From the NCBI RefSeq assembly GCF_031202265.1, contig NZ_CP100604.1, forward strand, positions 372,001 to 436,000: a stretch of DNA of 64,000 nt, written 5' to 3'. The position numbers and the translations under genes are program-made. The first letter of the stretch is position 1; each line of letters begins with the position of its first letter. Shown one piece after another: positions 44,824 through 54,678 of this stretch. Below the pieces are notes generated by a model. It was given only the letters and a program-made list of their open reading frames with translations. It was not told the origin of the DNA and did no database searches. The DNA comes from Bradyrhizobium sp. Ash2021 (GTDB taxonomy: Bacteria; Pseudomonadota; Alphaproteobacteria; Rhizobiales; Xanthobacteraceae).

Positions 44824-45888
44824 GTGCCAATCACCCGCCGCAAAGTTCTCGGACTGCTCGCCGGCGCCGCCGCGGCGGTCGGCGTGCCATCGATCTGGAT
44901 TTCCCGCATGAAAACCTATGACGGCCCCGTTTCCGATCATTTCGACGGCCTGCATTTCTTCGATCCCGACGGCTCGCCGCCGAAATCACTGGGCGAGGTG
45001 CTGCGCTGGCAGTTCGGAAGCGGCCGGCAGCGCGCGAACTGGCCGGAATGGGTGCCAAGCCCGCATGCCGATACGCCGCCGCCACACGTCGAGGGCGACA
45101 AGGTGCGGCTATCGTTCGTCGGCCACGCGAGCTGGCTGATCCAGACCGCCGGTCTCAACATCCTGGTCGATCCGGTGTGGTCGATGCGCGCCTCGCCGTT
45201 CGCATGGGCCGGACCGAAGCGGCACAACGATCCCGGCATTGCCTTCGATGCGTTGCCGCCGATCGATATCGTGCTGGTCTCGCACGGCCATTACGATCAT
45301 CTCGACCTCGCGACGCTGTCGAAACTCGCGGAAAAGTTTTCGCCGCGCGTGATCACCCCGCTCGGCAATGATGTGACGATGCGCGATGCGGATGCCGCGA
45401 TCAAGGCCGAGGCGTTCGACTGGCAGGATCGTGTCGAGCTCGGAGGCGGCGTCGCGGTGACGCTGGTGCCGACGCGGCACTGGTCGGCGCGCGGCCTGTT
45501 CGACCGCAACAAGGCGCTGTGGGCGAGCTTTGTGCTGGAGACTCCCGTAGGCAAACTCTACATCGTCTGCGATTCCGGTTACGGCGAGGGCAAGCATTTC
45601 CGCCGTGCCGCCGAGGCGCACGGTCCGCTACGGCTCGCGATCTTGCCGATCGGCGCCTATGAGCCGCGCTGGTTCATGCGCGACCAGCACATGAATCCGT
45701 CAGACGCGGTGAAAGCGCTGGCCGATTGCGGCGCGCAGCAAGCGCTGGCGCATCATCACGGCACGTTTCAACTGACCGATGAGGCGATCGACGCGCCGGT
45801 GATCGGGTTGGGCGAGGCGCTTGACGAAGCGAAGGTTTCGCGGGAGCGGTTTGCGGTGCTGAAGCCGGGGCAGGTGGTGGAGATTTGA
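44824..45888 (+). CDS. MBL-fold metallo-hydrolase (NAPE-PLD/UlaG-like)
   Basis: A 354-residue protein from GTG 44824. The N-terminus ITRRKVLGLLAGAAAAVGVPS looks like a Tat signal or signal anchor. The beta-lactamase fold has FVGHASWLIQTAGLNILVDP, the metal site SHGHYDHLDLATL, and later histidines in PTRHWSARG and HHHGTF. Relatives cleave phosphodiesters or lactones; the substrate is not known. Confidence 0.87.
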   Translation: MPITRRKVLGLLAGAAAAVGVPSIWISRMKTYDGPVSDHFDGLHFFDPDGSPPKSLGEVLRWQFGSGRQRANWPEWVPSPHADTPPPHVEGDKVRLSFVGHASWLIQTAGLNILVDPVWSMRASPFAWAGPKRHNDPGIAFDALPPIDIVLVSHGHYDHLDLATLSKLAEKFSPRVITPLGNDVTMRDADAAIKAEAFDWQDRVELGGGVAVTLVPTRHWSARGLFDRNKALWASFVLETPVGKLYIVCDSGYGEGKHFRRAAEAHGPLRLAILPIGAYEPRWFMRDQHMNPSDAVKALADCGAQQALAHHHGTFQLTDEAIDAPVIGLGEALDEAKVSRERFAVLKPGQVVEI

Positions 45889-45889
45889 A

Positions 45890-45974
45890 CGTCATTGCGA
45901 GCGAAGCGAAGCAATCCATCTCGCCACAAAAAGAAAGAATGGATTGCTTCGTCGCTTCGCTCCTCGCAATGACG
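45890..45974. repeat. Palindromic repeat, family B
   Basis: GTCATTGCGAGCGAAGCGAA and GCTTCGCTCCTCGCAATGAC form the arms. It fills the convergent junction between the MBL-fold and SIMPL genes. Confidence 0.9.
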
Positions 45975-45980
45975 TGAGTA

Positions 45981-46682
45981 CTATTCCTTGGCCTTGATCG
46001 CCCAGGACACGCTCACGGTCACCGACAGCGTCTCTTCGCCTTGGGCGACCGGTGCTGCGGCGGCCATGCCGCCGGCAACCATCTTGCCGCTGCGGAACAT
46101 CGGCGCGCCTGAACCTTCCTCGGAAATGCTCAGCGGCTCGCCAAGCGTCACGCCGGCGGCCTTGGCATAAATCTCGGCCTTGCGGCGGGCATCGGCGATC
46201 GCCTTTTCGCGGGCGTCATCGAGCAGTTTCGAGGCCTGCGAGACCACAAAATTGATACCGCCGATGTCGTTGGCGCCGGCGCCGACCAGCACGTCGATGA
46301 TGTTGGCGACCTTGGTGACGTCGCGGATCCGGACGGTGACGCGGTTGCTGGCTCGGTAGCCGACAACGGGCGAAGGGCCGCTGCGGTTCGGCGCGTATTG
46401 CGGCTGCAGCGACAGCCGTGAGGTCTGGTAGTCCTTCTCGTCGATGCCGGCGCCCTTCAGTGCCAGCAGCACCTTGCCCATCGCCGCATTGTTGGCGTCC
46501 GACGCCTCGCGGGCGGTCTTGGCGTCAGACGTGACGCCGCCGTCGATCTGCGCCTGATCCGGCGGCACCGATACGGTGGCTTCGCCGGTCACCGAAATCG
46601 CGGCCGGCAAAGCCGTCTGCGCCAGCGCCGGCGCGGCCAGCAGTGCCGCCGCGGCGAGGACGACAGCGAAGGAATGCTTCAT
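45981..46682 (-). CDS. Periplasmic SIMPL-domain (DUF541) protein
   Basis: About 233 residues from ATG 46682. A signal peptide ends at APALA-Q. The SIMPL domain begins ISVTGEATVSVPPDQAQIDGG-like and contains KDYQTSRLSLQPQYAP and RVTVRIRDVTKVANIIDVLV. Family members are periplasmic or outer-membrane associated and often stress related. It ends 6 bp after the next gene's region and is probably co-transcribed with the GyrI-like gene upstream. Confidence 0.9.
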   Translation of the reverse strand: MKHSFAVVLAAAALLAAPALAQTALPAAISVTGEATVSVPPDQAQIDGGVTSDAKTAREASDANNAAMGKVLLALKGAGIDEKDYQTSRLSLQPQYAPNRSGPSPVVGYRASNRVTVRIRDVTKVANIIDVLVGAGANDIGGINFVVSQASKLLDDAREKAIADARRKAEIYAKAAGVTLGEPLSISEEGSGAPMFRSGKMVAGGMAAAAPVAQGEETLSVTVSVSWAIKAKE

Positions 46683-46687
46683 GGGTC

Positions 46688-47386
46688 TCACTTCAACGGC
46701 ACGTAGACGTTGATCACCAGCTTGTCCTCCGCCGTCTTCAGGGGATCGGTGATGTATTCCTCGATGAAGGTGTCCTTGGCTTCCAGCTTCTTGTCGTCGA
46801 GGTGATTGGTGATCGCCTCATAGGTGTTGTCCATATTGTCGTAGGAGCCGCGATGGACGAATTTGAGCGCCTTGCCGTCGGGCGATTTGCCCATGCTCAT
46901 GTCCTTGGTCAGGTTCTTCGGATCCTGCTCGACCGGAATTTCGGCCAGGAAGGTGAAGCCGGTATCGTCGGTCGAGGTGTAGACGATCATCGAATTGCCT
47001 GACGCCTTGATGCCCTGCTTGTCGAGCAGTGCGGTCAGTGCCTTGAACGACTCGATCAGGGTGTCGAAGGCTGCATCCCAGTTGGCCGTGCCCTTCATGA
47101 CCACCACCTTTTTGGGCTCCAGCGTGAATTGCTCGCCAAAGGGGTCGGCGGTCTGGACCGGTGCGATCGGCGGCGGCGCCGGCGTCTGGGCGGCCGCGGG
47201 AGTATCGGCCGGCGATTTGGTCTCGGCGGGCGGCGGAACCGGCGTCGCGGACGGGGCCGGCGCAGGCGTTGCGGTGGGCGAGGCCGCCGGCGCGGGCGTT
47301 TGCGCCAGCGCGGCGCTGCCAAACGCGATTGCCACGATCGGGATCAGCGCGACCAGGGCGGCTCGGAAGGTGCCGATACGGTTCAT
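46688..47386 (-). CDS. Exported GyrI-like (effector-binding fold) protein
   Basis: About 232 residues from ATG 47386 (MNRIGTFRAALVALIP). The signal peptide ends at ALA-Q. A ~65-residue Pro/Ala/Thr linker (PAPAASPTATPAPAPSATP) leads into a C-terminal domain with YTSTDDTGFTFLAEIPVEQ, FVHRGSYDNMDNTYEAITNH and FIEEYITDP, which match the GyrI/AraC effector-binding fold. Here the fold is exported rather than tied to a regulator. The ligand is unknown. Confidence 0.85.
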   Translation of the reverse strand: MNRIGTFRAALVALIPIVAIAFGSAALAQTPAPAASPTATPAPAPSATPVPPPAETKSPADTPAAAQTPAPPPIAPVQTADPFGEQFTLEPKKVVVMKGTANWDAAFDTLIESFKALTALLDKQGIKASGNSMIVYTSTDDTGFTFLAEIPVEQDPKNLTKDMSMGKSPDGKALKFVHRGSYDNMDNTYEAITNHLDDKKLEAKDTFIEEYITDPLKTAEDKLVINVYVPLK

Positions 47387-47578
47387 TTCGATATTCTCCA
47401 TCCCCATTCCAAGCGGTCGCGGTAGGTCCCGGCTCACGCCCGCAAAGACGCTGCCATTCCTAACACGCAAGTTCCGCTTTCGTCCCATGACAGATGCGTC
47501 ATGGGGCCTTGCAGCCCCGGCGGACTGGCCAATCCGCCATCATTCGCCATATAAGACAGGCATAAATTGGGAAATTCC

Positions 47579-48451
47579 ATGAGCGCGCTCGCCAACCACG
47601 CATTTGCCAAGATGAACGGCATTGGCAACGAAATCGTCGTGGTCGATTTGCGCGACAAGCCCGCCGTCGTGACGGCGGAGGAGGCGCGTGCGGTCGCCTC
47701 GCCGGCGGGCGTGCCCTATGACCAGTTGATGGTGCTGCAGCCGCCGCGGCTACAGGGCACCGAGGCCTTCATCCGCATCTACAACAGTGACGGTTCGGAG
47801 GCCGGCGCCTGCGGCAACGGCATGCGCTGCGTGGTGCGCCGCCTGTTCGAGCAGACCGGCCAGACCGCGGTCACTTTCGAGACCCGGGCCGGGCTGTTGA
47901 ACTGCTGGAAGGGCCCGGCGCCCGATCTGTATACCGTCGACATGGGGGCGCCGAAATTCGGCTGGCAGGATATTCCGCTGGCCGAAGAGTTTCGCGATAC
48001 CCGCTACATCGAATTGCAGGTCGGACCGATCGATGCGCCGGTGCTGCATTCACCGTCCGTGGTCAGCATGGGCAATCCGCATGCGATCTTCTGGGTCGAT
48101 GACGTCAACGCCTATGATCTCGACCGCTTCGGCCCGTTGTTGGAAAATCATCCGATTTTTCCGGAGCGCGCCAATATCACGCTCGCCCATATCGTCGATC
48201 GCGATCACATCACGATCCGCACCTGGGAGCGTGGCGTCGGGCTGACCAGGGCCTGCGGCTCGGCGGCGTGTGCCACCGCGGTTGCGGCGGCGCGGCTGAA
48301 GCGCGCCAATCGTCTGGTCGAGATTACGCTGCCGGGCGGAAAGCTCTCGATCGAATGGCGCGAGCGCGACGACCATGTGCTGATGACGGGCACCGCTGAT
48401 TTCGAATATGAGGGACGATTCGATCCTGCGCTGTTTGCGTCCGTCGCCTAA
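47579..48451 (+). CDS. dapF: Diaminopimelate epimerase
   Basis: 290 residues from ATG 47579. The two catalytic cysteines are in [14 protein letters not shown] and [30 protein letters not shown] at the start and [14 protein letters not shown] are family signatures. It converts LL- to meso-diaminopimelate for peptidoglycan and lysine. mtaB starts 3 bp after its stop, so translation is probably coupled. Confidence 0.97.
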   Translation: MSALANHAFAKMNGIGNEIVVVDLRDKPAVVTAEEARAVASPAGVPYDQLMVLQPPRLQGTEAFIRIYNSDGSEAGACGNGMRCVVRRLFEQTGQTAVTFETRAGLLNCWKGPAPDLYTVDMGAPKFGWQDIPLAEEFRDTRYIELQVGPIDAPVLHSPSVVSMGNPHAIFWVDDVNAYDLDRFGPLLENHPIFPERANITLAHIVDRDHITIRTWERGVGLTRACGSAACATAVAAARLKRANRLVEITLPGGKLSIEWRERDDHVLMTGTADFEYEGRFDPALFASVA

Positions 48452-48454
48452 ATC

Positions 48455-49738
48455 ATGAGTGTCGAGGTCCTCACTTTCGGCTGCCGCCTCAATGCCTTCG
48501 AATCCGAAGTGATTCGGCACGAGGCAGAGAAGGCGGGGCTTTCCGACACCATCGTCATCAATAGCTGCGCGGTCACCAATGAGGCGGTAGCCCAGGTGCG
48601 GCAATCAATCCGCCGGTTGAAGCGCGAGCGGCCTGGGCTGCGGATTGTCGTCACCGGCTGCGCGGCGCAGACGCAGGCCGAAATGTTCGCCGGGATGGCG
48701 GAGGTCGATCGCGTCGTCGGCAATGACGACAAGATGCGGGGCGAGGCTTGGCGCAACGCGCGCGCCGCCTTCGACGCCGGATTTGGCATTGCCGCCGGCG
48801 AGAAGATCGCGGTCGCCGACATCATGGCGGTCACGGAGATGGCGCCGCATCTGCTGGAAGGCTTTCAGAACGGCCTGCCGCGGGTGTTCGTGCAGGTGCA
48901 AAACGGCTGCGACCACCGCTGCACCTTCTGCATCATTCCCTATGGCCGCGGCAATTCGCGCTCGGTGCCGATGGGCGCGGTGGTCGACCAGGTCCGCGCG
49001 CTGGTCGAACGTGGCCATGCGGAGATTGTGCTGACCGGCGTCGACCTCACCAGCTATGGCGCGGATCTGCCGGGCACGCCCAAACTCGGCCAGCTGACAA
49101 AGCAGATCCTGCGGCACGTGCCCGAGCTCAAGCGTCTGCGGATTTCATCGATCGACTCGATCGAGGCCGACCGTGATCTGCTCGACGTCGTCGCCGACGA
49201 TGACCGCCTGATGCCGCATCTGCACCTGTCGCTGCAGTCCGGCGACGATCTGATCCTGAAGCGGATGAAGCGGCGGCATTTGCGCAACGATGCCATCGCA
49301 TTCTGCGCGCAGGTGCGGCGGCTGCGGCCGGACATCGCGCTTGGTGCCGACATCATCGCCGGTTTTCCGACCGAAACCGAAGAGATGTTCGCGCGTTCGC
49401 AGGATCTGGTGGAGGAATGCGGCCTCACCTTCCTGCACGTGTTTCCCTACTCAAAACGTCCGGGCACGCCGGCCGCGCGAATGCCGCAGGTCGCGGGCGA
49501 GGCGATCAAGGCGCGTGCGAAACGATTGCGCGCGACGGGTGAGGCGGCGCTGCGGAAGCGGCTCGCTGCCGAGATTGGTGCAACGCGTCAGGTCTTGATC
49601 GAGAGCGGCAAGCAGGGGCGGACGGAGCACTTTTTGCCGGTGGCGATCAGTGGCCAAACGCCGGGCGCGGTGCGGGCGCTGACAATCGCCGGACATGATG
49701 GTGTGCGGCTGATCCCAGACGGTCATCGCCCGGCATAG
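48455..49738 (+). CDS. mtaB: tRNA t6A37 methylthiotransferase MtaB
   Basis: A 427-residue radical-SAM methylthiotransferase. The N-terminal cluster cysteines are in TFGCRLNAFES, INSCAVTNEAV and VTGCAAQTQAE; the radical-SAM motif is GCDHRCTFCIIPYGRG. A TRAM-like end follows. It makes ms2t6A at position 37 of ANN-decoding tRNAs. The stop TAG falls in a family E repeat. Confidence 0.95.
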   Translation: MSVEVLTFGCRLNAFESEVIRHEAEKAGLSDTIVINSCAVTNEAVAQVRQSIRRLKRERPGLRIVVTGCAAQTQAEMFAGMAEVDRVVGNDDKMRGEAWRNARAAFDAGFGIAAGEKIAVADIMAVTEMAPHLLEGFQNGLPRVFVQVQNGCDHRCTFCIIPYGRGNSRSVPMGAVVDQVRALVERGHAEIVLTGVDLTSYGADLPGTPKLGQLTKQILRHVPELKRLRISSIDSIEADRDLLDVVADDDRLMPHLHLSLQSGDDLILKRMKRRHLRNDAIAFCAQVRRLRPDIALGADIIAGFPTETEEMFARSQDLVEECGLTFLHVFPYSKRPGTPAARMPQVAGEAIKARAKRLRATGEAALRKRLAAEIGATRQVLIESGKQGRTEHFLPVAISGQTPGAVRALTIAGHDGVRLIPDGHRPA

Positions 49739-49860
49739 CCGTCCGAAGGACGGCGTCGCTTCCGCTCGCCTATGACCGGGCGACCCAGTATGCCGCGGCC
49801 TCTCGGTCGACTACGAATTTCTCTGGAATACTGGATCATCCGCTTTCGCGGATGATGACG
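49731..49860. repeat. Composite palindromic repeat overlapping the mtaB stop
   Basis: A family E piece with GCCGTCCGAAGGACGGC is followed by a second unit with ATCATCCGCTTTCGCGGATGAT (hairpin arms given without a break over 20 bases: ATCATCCGC/GCGGATGAT). It lies between the convergent mtaB and RluA-type genes. Confidence 0.75.
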
Positions 49861-49897
49861 AGTGCAGTTTGCGGCAAGAGTTGCGCTCGTTCGGCGC

Positions 49898-50620
49898 CTA
49901 CTCCCCGTTCCACCCGCACACCCTGAGCCGCTCGTGCATATGCGGCGGCGCCGGCGCGATCACGTGTACGGGTTCCTTGTTTTTCGAAATCGGGATCCCG
50001 ATCTCGCGGGAATGCAGATGTAGCCGCGGCTCGCCGAAACGCGGGCCGTTGCCGTAAATATTGTCGCCGACGATCGGCCAGCCGGTCGCAGTGGAATGGA
50101 CGCGCAGCTGATGGGTGCGGCCGGTGACCGGTTCGAGCGCGAGCCAGGCAAGACCATCGCCGCGCCCCAGCACCTTCCAGTTTGTGACGGCCTTTTGACC
50201 GTCGGGGTCCGGCTTCTGCCACCAGCCGCGTTCGACATTCAGCCGGCCGAGCGGCATGTCGATGGTGCCTTGATCTTCGGCAGGCCCGCCTTCAACGACG
50301 GCCCAATAGGTCTTTGAAATTTTGCCGTGCTTGAACAGCAGGCCAAGCGATGCGGTCGCCTTGCGGTGGCGCCCCAAAACGAGGCAGCCGGATGTGTCCT
50401 TGTCGAGCCGGTGGGCCAGCACCGGCGGCCGCGGCAGGCCGAATCGCAAGCCGTCGAACGACGCCTCCAGATTGGCGCCGCCCTTGGGGCCGCGATGCAC
50501 CGGCAGCCCCGCCGGCTTGTCGATGACCAGCATCAATCCGTCGCGGTGGAGCACCCGCGCCTGGATTTCCTCCGCGGTCAATTCGGGAACATCGATCAAT
50601 CGTTCGAGACTTTCGCTCAT
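49898..50620 (-). CDS. RluA-family RNA pseudouridine synthase
   Basis: A 240-residue RluA-type enzyme without an S4 domain. The catalytic aspartate is in AHRLDKDTSGCLVLG; LVIDKPAGLPVH at the start and PVTGRTHQLRVH near the end are conserved. It modifies uridines in rRNA or tRNA; the exact site is not deducible. Its start is only 28 bp from the divergent ftsY start. Confidence 0.92.
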   Translation of the reverse strand: MSESLERLIDVPELTAEEIQARVLHRDGLMLVIDKPAGLPVHRGPKGGANLEASFDGLRFGLPRPPVLAHRLDKDTSGCLVLGRHRKATASLGLLFKHGKISKTYWAVVEGGPAEDQGTIDMPLGRLNVERGWWQKPDPDGQKAVTNWKVLGRGDGLAWLALEPVTGRTHQLRVHSTATGWPIVGDNIYGNGPRFGEPRLHLHSREIGIPISKNKEPVHVIAPAPPHMHERLRVCGWNGE

Positions 50621-50648
50621 GACGCGAAACCGCTAACACAGCCGCGCC

Positions 50649-51593
50649 ATGAACGATACCACTGCGGGAACCCCCAAACTGAGCTGGTGGCGGCGGCTGT
50701 CCGGCGGCCTGAAGCGGACCTCTGGTGCGCTCGGGACCGCGGTCGCCGATCTCGTCACCAAGCGCAAGCTCGACCGTGCCATGCTCGACGATATCGAGGA
50801 TGTGCTGCTGCGCGCCGATCTCGGGACCGAGGTTGCCGTCCGCATAGCGGACGCGGTCGGCAAGGGGCGTTACGACAAGGCGATCTCGGCGGACGACGTG
50901 AAGACGGTGGTCGCGACCGAAGTCGAAAAAGTGCTGGCGCCGGTGGCAAAACCGCTGGAGATCAATGCGGCGCAAAAGCCGTTCGTCATTCTCGTGGTCG
51001 GCGTCAATGGTTCCGGCAAGACCACCACCATCGGCAAGCTCGCCGCGAAACTCTCTGCCGAGGGCCGCAAGGTCATGCTGGCCGCCGGCGATACGTTTCG
51101 CGCGGCCGCCATCGAGCAGCTGAAGATCTGGGGCGAACGCACCAAATCGCCGGTCATCGCGGGCGCGCAGGGCTCGGATTCGGCGAGCCTGGCCTTCAAT
51201 GCCCTTACGGCGGCGAAAGAGCAAAAGCTCGACGTGCTCCTGATCGACACCGCCGGCCGGCTGCAGAACAAGGCCGAACTGATGAACGAACTGGAAAAGG
51301 TCGTTCGCGTCATCAAGAAGGTCGATGCCTCGGCGCCGCATGCCGTGCTGCTGGTGCTCGATGCCACGGTGGGACAAAATGCGCTGTCGCAGGTCGAAGC
51401 GTTTCATCGTACCGCCGGGGTCACGGGGCTTGTCATGACAAAGCTCGACGGCACCGCGCGGGGCGGCATTCTGGTGGCGCTGTCGGAGAAATTCAAATTG
51501 CCGGTGCACTTCATCGGCGTCGGCGAAGGCGTCGACGATCTCGCGCCGTTCACCGCACGCGATTTCGCGCAGGCGATTGCGGGAATTGAATAG
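50649..51593 (+). CDS. ftsY: Signal recognition particle receptor FtsY
   Basis: 314 residues, with the NG domain and almost no acidic A domain, typical of alphaproteobacteria. GTPase motifs: VGVNGSGKTTTIGKLA, AGDTFRAAAIEQL, IDTAGRLQNK and TKLDGTARGG. It receives Ffh-bound ribosomes at the membrane. The next gene is yciB, separated by a family A repeat pair. Confidence 0.97.
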   Translation: MNDTTAGTPKLSWWRRLSGGLKRTSGALGTAVADLVTKRKLDRAMLDDIEDVLLRADLGTEVAVRIADAVGKGRYDKAISADDVKTVVATEVEKVLAPVAKPLEINAAQKPFVILVVGVNGSGKTTTIGKLAAKLSAEGRKVMLAAGDTFRAAAIEQLKIWGERTKSPVIAGAQGSDSASLAFNALTAAKEQKLDVLLIDTAGRLQNKAELMNELEKVVRVIKKVDASAPHAVLLVLDATVGQNALSQVEAFHRTAGVTGLVMTKLDGTARGGILVALSEKFKLPVHFIGVGEGVDDLAPFTARDFAQAIAGIE

Positions 51594-51595
51594 GC

Positions 51596-51706
51596 TTCAT
51601 CCTTCGAGACGCGCGCGAGTGCGCGCTCCTCAGGATGAGGGGAGAGATACGGGAAGTCCTCATCCTGAGGAGGCGCGAAGCGCCGTCTCGAAGGATGGCG
51701 GCAAGT
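51596..51706. repeat. Two back-to-back family A palindromes
   Basis: One copy runs TCATCCTTCGAGACGCGCGC to GCTCCTCAGGATGAGG; the second, inverted, runs CTCATCCTGAGGAGGCGCGA to CGTCTCGAAGGATGG. Together they form a larger hairpin between ftsY and yciB. Confidence 0.9.
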
Positions 51707-51726
51707 AAGGTTTGATGGATTAAGTG

Positions 51727-52329
51727 ATGGACAAGACCCAGCCGCATCCGTTGTTCAAACTCGCGACCGAGCTCGGTCCGCTGCTCGTATTCTTTGTCGC
51801 AAACGCCAAATTCCATCTGTTCGTCGCCACCGGCGCGTTCATGGTGGCGATCGTGGCGGCGATGATCGCGTCCTATGTGGTGACGCGGCACGTGCCTGTC
51901 ATGACGATCGTCACCGGCATCATCGTCATCGTGTTCGGCACGCTGACGCTGGTGCTGCACGACGAAACCTTCATCAAGGTCAAGCCGACCATCATCTATG
52001 GGCTGTTCGCGGCCGTGCTGGGCGGCGGGCTTTTGTTCGGCCGCTCCTTCATCGCCATCATGTTCGACCAGATGTTCAACCTGACGCCGCATGGCTGGCG
52101 CATCCTCACGATGCGCTGGGCGCTGTTCTTCCTTGCGATGGCGGTCCTGAACGAAATCGTCTGGCGCACCCAGACGACCGATTTCTGGGTCGGCTTCAAG
52201 GCGTTCGGCGTGATTCCGCTGACGATGATCTTTGCGATCGCCCAGATGCCGCTGACGAAGCGCTACCATCTGGAGCCGGCCACGCTCGAGGCGAGCGAGG
52301 CGGAAGCGGGCGATGTGTCGAAGGGGTGA
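51727..52329 (+). CDS. yciB: Inner-membrane septation protein YciB (IspZ)
   Basis: A 200-residue membrane protein with five or six helices. [20 protein letters not shown], the [17 protein letters not shown] segment and [20 protein letters not shown] are signatures of the YciB/IspZ family, which interacts with the cell elongation and division machinery. A GTG directly precedes the ATG used here. Downstream of ftsY as in many relatives. Confidence 0.94.
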   Translation: MDKTQPHPLFKLATELGPLLVFFVANAKFHLFVATGAFMVAIVAAMIASYVVTRHVPVMTIVTGIIVIVFGTLTLVLHDETFIKVKPTIIYGLFAAVLGGGLLFGRSFIAIMFDQMFNLTPHGWRILTMRWALFFLAMAVLNEIVWRTQTTDFWVGFKAFGVIPLTMIFAIAQMPLTKRYHLEPATLEASEAEAGDVSKG

Positions 52330-52344
52330 GGATCGTCTCTCCGC

Positions 52345-52463
52345 CGTCATTGCGAGGAGCCAACGGGTCGCGCGAACGCGCGCCCGATGACAAGCTCCGC
52401 GACGAAGCAATCCATTTTACCGCATGTGGCGCTATGGATTGCTTCGCTTCGCTCGCAATGACG
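52345..52463. repeat. Family B palindrome with embedded module
   Basis: GTCATTGCGAG and GCTCGCAATGAC form the arms. The left arm carries GAGCCAACGGGTCGCGCGAA and CGCGCCCGATGACAAGCTCC, the same insert as at 16866-16910. It occupies the convergent yciB/helix-hairpin-helix junction. Confidence 0.87.
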
Positions 52464-52471
52464 CTGAGGGA

Positions 52472-52834
52472 TCAGCTCTTCTGCTTGGCGATGATCTTGT
52501 CCTTGATGCCGTCATAGGTCTTTTGCGGGACGATGTTCTTGTTCACCAGGTCATCCTTGCCCTTGTAGGGACGGCCCTTGATGATCGCCGCCGAATAGGC
52601 CTTGCCGATGCCCGGCAGCGCGTCGAGTTGGTCGGCGCTCGCGGAGTTGATGTCGAGCAGGTCCGCTTTCGGGGCCGGCGCCATCTTCGACTCGGTGGCC
52701 GGCTTCGGCGCGGGCGCCATTTTGCTGTCGGATTTGGCCGCGGGCTGCGCGGTCTGGGCCATCGACGGCGTCGCCGTCATCAGACCTAAAGTGAGCGCAG
52801 TAGCGAGAAGTGAAGCGAGCGTGAAATGACGCAT
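52472..52834 (-). CDS. Exported helix-hairpin-helix (ComEA-like) protein
   Basis: 120 residues. The signal peptide ends near PSMAQ; a Lys/Ala/Pro linker follows with two repeats of SKMAPAPKP. The C-terminal helix-hairpin-helix domain is [20 protein letters not shown] and continues with [19 protein letters not shown]. ComEA-type domains bind double-stranded DNA outside the cytoplasm. No other competence gene is nearby. Confidence 0.9.
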   Translation of the reverse strand: MRHFTLASLLATALTLGLMTATPSMAQTAQPAAKSDSKMAPAPKPATESKMAPAPKADLLDINSASADQLDALPGIGKAYSAAIIKGRPYKGKDDLVNKNIVPQKTYDGIKDKIIAKQKS

Positions 52835-52949
52835 TGGGTGTGTCCCTCCAAGGACGGTTTAAGTAACGTCATGGAGGTAGCTTTGAATTCGTGGCAGCGC
52901 CATGGCCGTGAAATGAACGGCAGATAAAAGCGGAAAATTATTTGTCTAC

Positions 52950-53068
52950 GTCATTCCGGGGCGTGCGCAGCACGAGCTATGATGTGCACTTGCACATCAG
53001 AGAATCCATAACCACCATCGTGAGTATGGATTCCGGGCCTGCGCCAAGAGGCGCATCCCGGAATGACG
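52950..53068. repeat. Palindromic repeat, family C
   Basis: CGTCATTCCGGGGCGTGCGC and GCGCATCCCGGAATGACG form the arms, with GATGTGCACTTGCACATC and GAATCCATAACCACC inside. It lies between ccmG and the helix-hairpin-helix gene. A related copy lies at 59817-59971. Confidence 0.88.
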
Positions 53069-53074
53069 AGTAGA

Positions 53075-53674
53075 TTAGGATCCCGCTTTCAGCGCCTTCT
53101 CGATCTCGACCTTGAGCACGCTGTCGATGTTCTCCGGCGTCACCGGTCCTACCATCTTGTAGAGAATGGTACCCTCGCGGCCGACCACGAAAGTCTCGGG
53201 CACGCCGTAGACGCCCCATTCGATCGAGGCGCGGCCGTTGCCGTCGACGCCGACGATGCCGAACGGATTGCCGTAGCGGCCGAGGAAGCGGCGGGCGTTG
53301 TCGGGCCCGTCCTTGTAATTGATGCCGACCATTTGCAGCCTCTTGTCCTTGGCCAGTTGGACAAACAGCGGCGCCTCGTCGTGGCATGGCACGCACCAGG
53401 ACGCCCAGACATTGACGATGCTGACCTTGCCCTTGAACGCGGCCGGATCGAGGCCCGGTATTTGCGCGCCGTTGACGACGAGGCCTTCGAGCGCCGGCAG
53501 CACGGTTTGCGGCGCCGGGCGGCCGATCAGGGCGGAGGGAATTCTCGAGGGGTCGCCGCCGTGCAGCCGCAGCAGGAACAGTCCGGCCAACGCGATGAAG
53601 CCGAGCAGCGGCAGGCTCACCAGCCAGCGCCGGCCCCGCGGTGATGTCTCGTTGGTGGTCGCGGGCTCGCTCAT
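53075..53674 (-). CDS. ccmG: Periplasmic thiol:disulfide reductase CcmG (DsbE/CycY)
   Basis: 199 residues: an N-terminal membrane anchor (LVSLPLLGFIALAGLFLLRL) and a thioredoxin domain with VNVWASWCVPCHDEAPLF and the cis-proline YGVPETF. It reduces apocytochrome c before haem attachment. The ATG shares one base with the ccmD stop. Confidence 0.95.
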   Translation of the reverse strand: MSEPATTNETSPRGRRWLVSLPLLGFIALAGLFLLRLHGGDPSRIPSALIGRPAPQTVLPALEGLVVNGAQIPGLDPAAFKGKVSIVNVWASWCVPCHDEAPLFVQLAKDKRLQMVGINYKDGPDNARRFLGRYGNPFGIVGVDGNGRASIEWGVYGVPETFVVGREGTILYKMVGPVTPENIDSVLKVEIEKALKAGS

Positions 53675-53850
53675 CAGATATCCGCTGCGCTACGGCCGGA
53701 GCGCCTGACCACGCCGCTGGCCTCGAGATCGCGCAGGCGCTCCTTCTGGCGGCGATAGTCGACGGCGATCCAGACAATCAGAATCAAAACCACTCCTGTT
53801 ACCAACGCATAGGAAGTCACGATGAAGGAGGCGTAGGGACCGAGCGCCAT
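53674..53850 (-). CDS. ccmD: Haem exporter protein CcmD
   Basis: 58 residues: one membrane helix ([20 protein letters not shown]) followed by the basic [12 protein letters not shown] tail. Size, sequence and position between ccmC and ccmG identify it. It stabilises CcmE with CcmC. The stop TGA overlaps the ccmG ATG by one base. Confidence 0.92.
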   Translation of the reverse strand: MALGPYASFIVTSYALVTGVVLILIVWIAVDYRRQKERLRDLEASGVVRRSGRSAADI

Positions 53851-53854
53851 CGCG

Positions 53855-54586
53855 TCACGCCGCCTGCTGGCTGGCTTGCATCATCTGCAAGGCGCGCACG
53901 CGGCGGCGCAAGATCTCGTTGCGCATCGCCGCCAGATGCAGCGTGACGAACAGCAGCGAAAAGGCGACGGCCATGACGAGCAGCGGGATCAGGAAGGCGC
54001 GGTCGAGCGAGGGCCCGCCCAGCCGCATCACCGAGGCCGGCTGATGCAGCGTGTTCCACCAGTCCACCGAGAATTTGATGATCGGCAGATTGATCGCGCC
54101 GACCAGGGTCAGGATCGCCGCAGCCCGCGCCGCGCGCGACGGATCGTCCACCGCGCGCCACAGCGCGATCAGGCCGAGATACATCAAGAACAGGATCAAC
54201 ACCGACGTCAGCCGCGCATCCCACTCCCAATAGGTACCCCACATCGGCCGGCCCCACAGCGAACCCGTGACCAGCGCCAGGAACGTGAACGCGGCGCCGA
54301 TCGGGGCTGCCGCTTTGGCCGCGACATCCGCCAGCGGATGCCGCCACACCAGCGTGCCCAGGGCGGCCAGGCTCATCACGCCCCACACGAACATCGACAG
54401 CCACGCATTCGGCACGTGGATGAACATGATCTTGACGGTGGCGCCCTGCTGATAGTCGTCGGGCGCCATGGCCGATTGATAGCAACCGATCAGCAGCAGG
54501 ATTGCGGTAGCACCCGCAAGCCACGGCAGCACCCGCGCCGTCAGCGACAGGAATTTTGTGGGGTTGGCGAGGTCGATCAGCGTCAT
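53855..54586 (-). CDS. ccmC: Haem exporter/lyase protein CcmC
   Basis: A 243-residue protein with six membrane helices. The tryptophan-rich haem-handling loop is [21 protein letters not shown], with flanking conserved histidines in [11 protein letters not shown] and [10 protein letters not shown]. It loads haem on CcmE. It is followed by ccmD after 4 bp. Confidence 0.96.
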   Translation of the reverse strand: MTLIDLANPTKFLSLTARVLPWLAGATAILLLIGCYQSAMAPDDYQQGATVKIMFIHVPNAWLSMFVWGVMSLAALGTLVWRHPLADVAAKAAAPIGAAFTFLALVTGSLWGRPMWGTYWEWDARLTSVLILFLMYLGLIALWRAVDDPSRAARAAAILTLVGAINLPIIKFSVDWWNTLHQPASVMRLGGPSLDRAFLIPLLVMAVAFSLLFVTLHLAAMRNEILRRRVRALQMMQASQQAA

Positions 54587-54678
54587 GGCACCCTGATAGT
54601 CGTCAGCGGCCGGGCAGGCAATGTGGCATGCTTTGTTTCATTTGGCCTCCGCGAGAGTTGATCGGCGTCAAACCGGTG

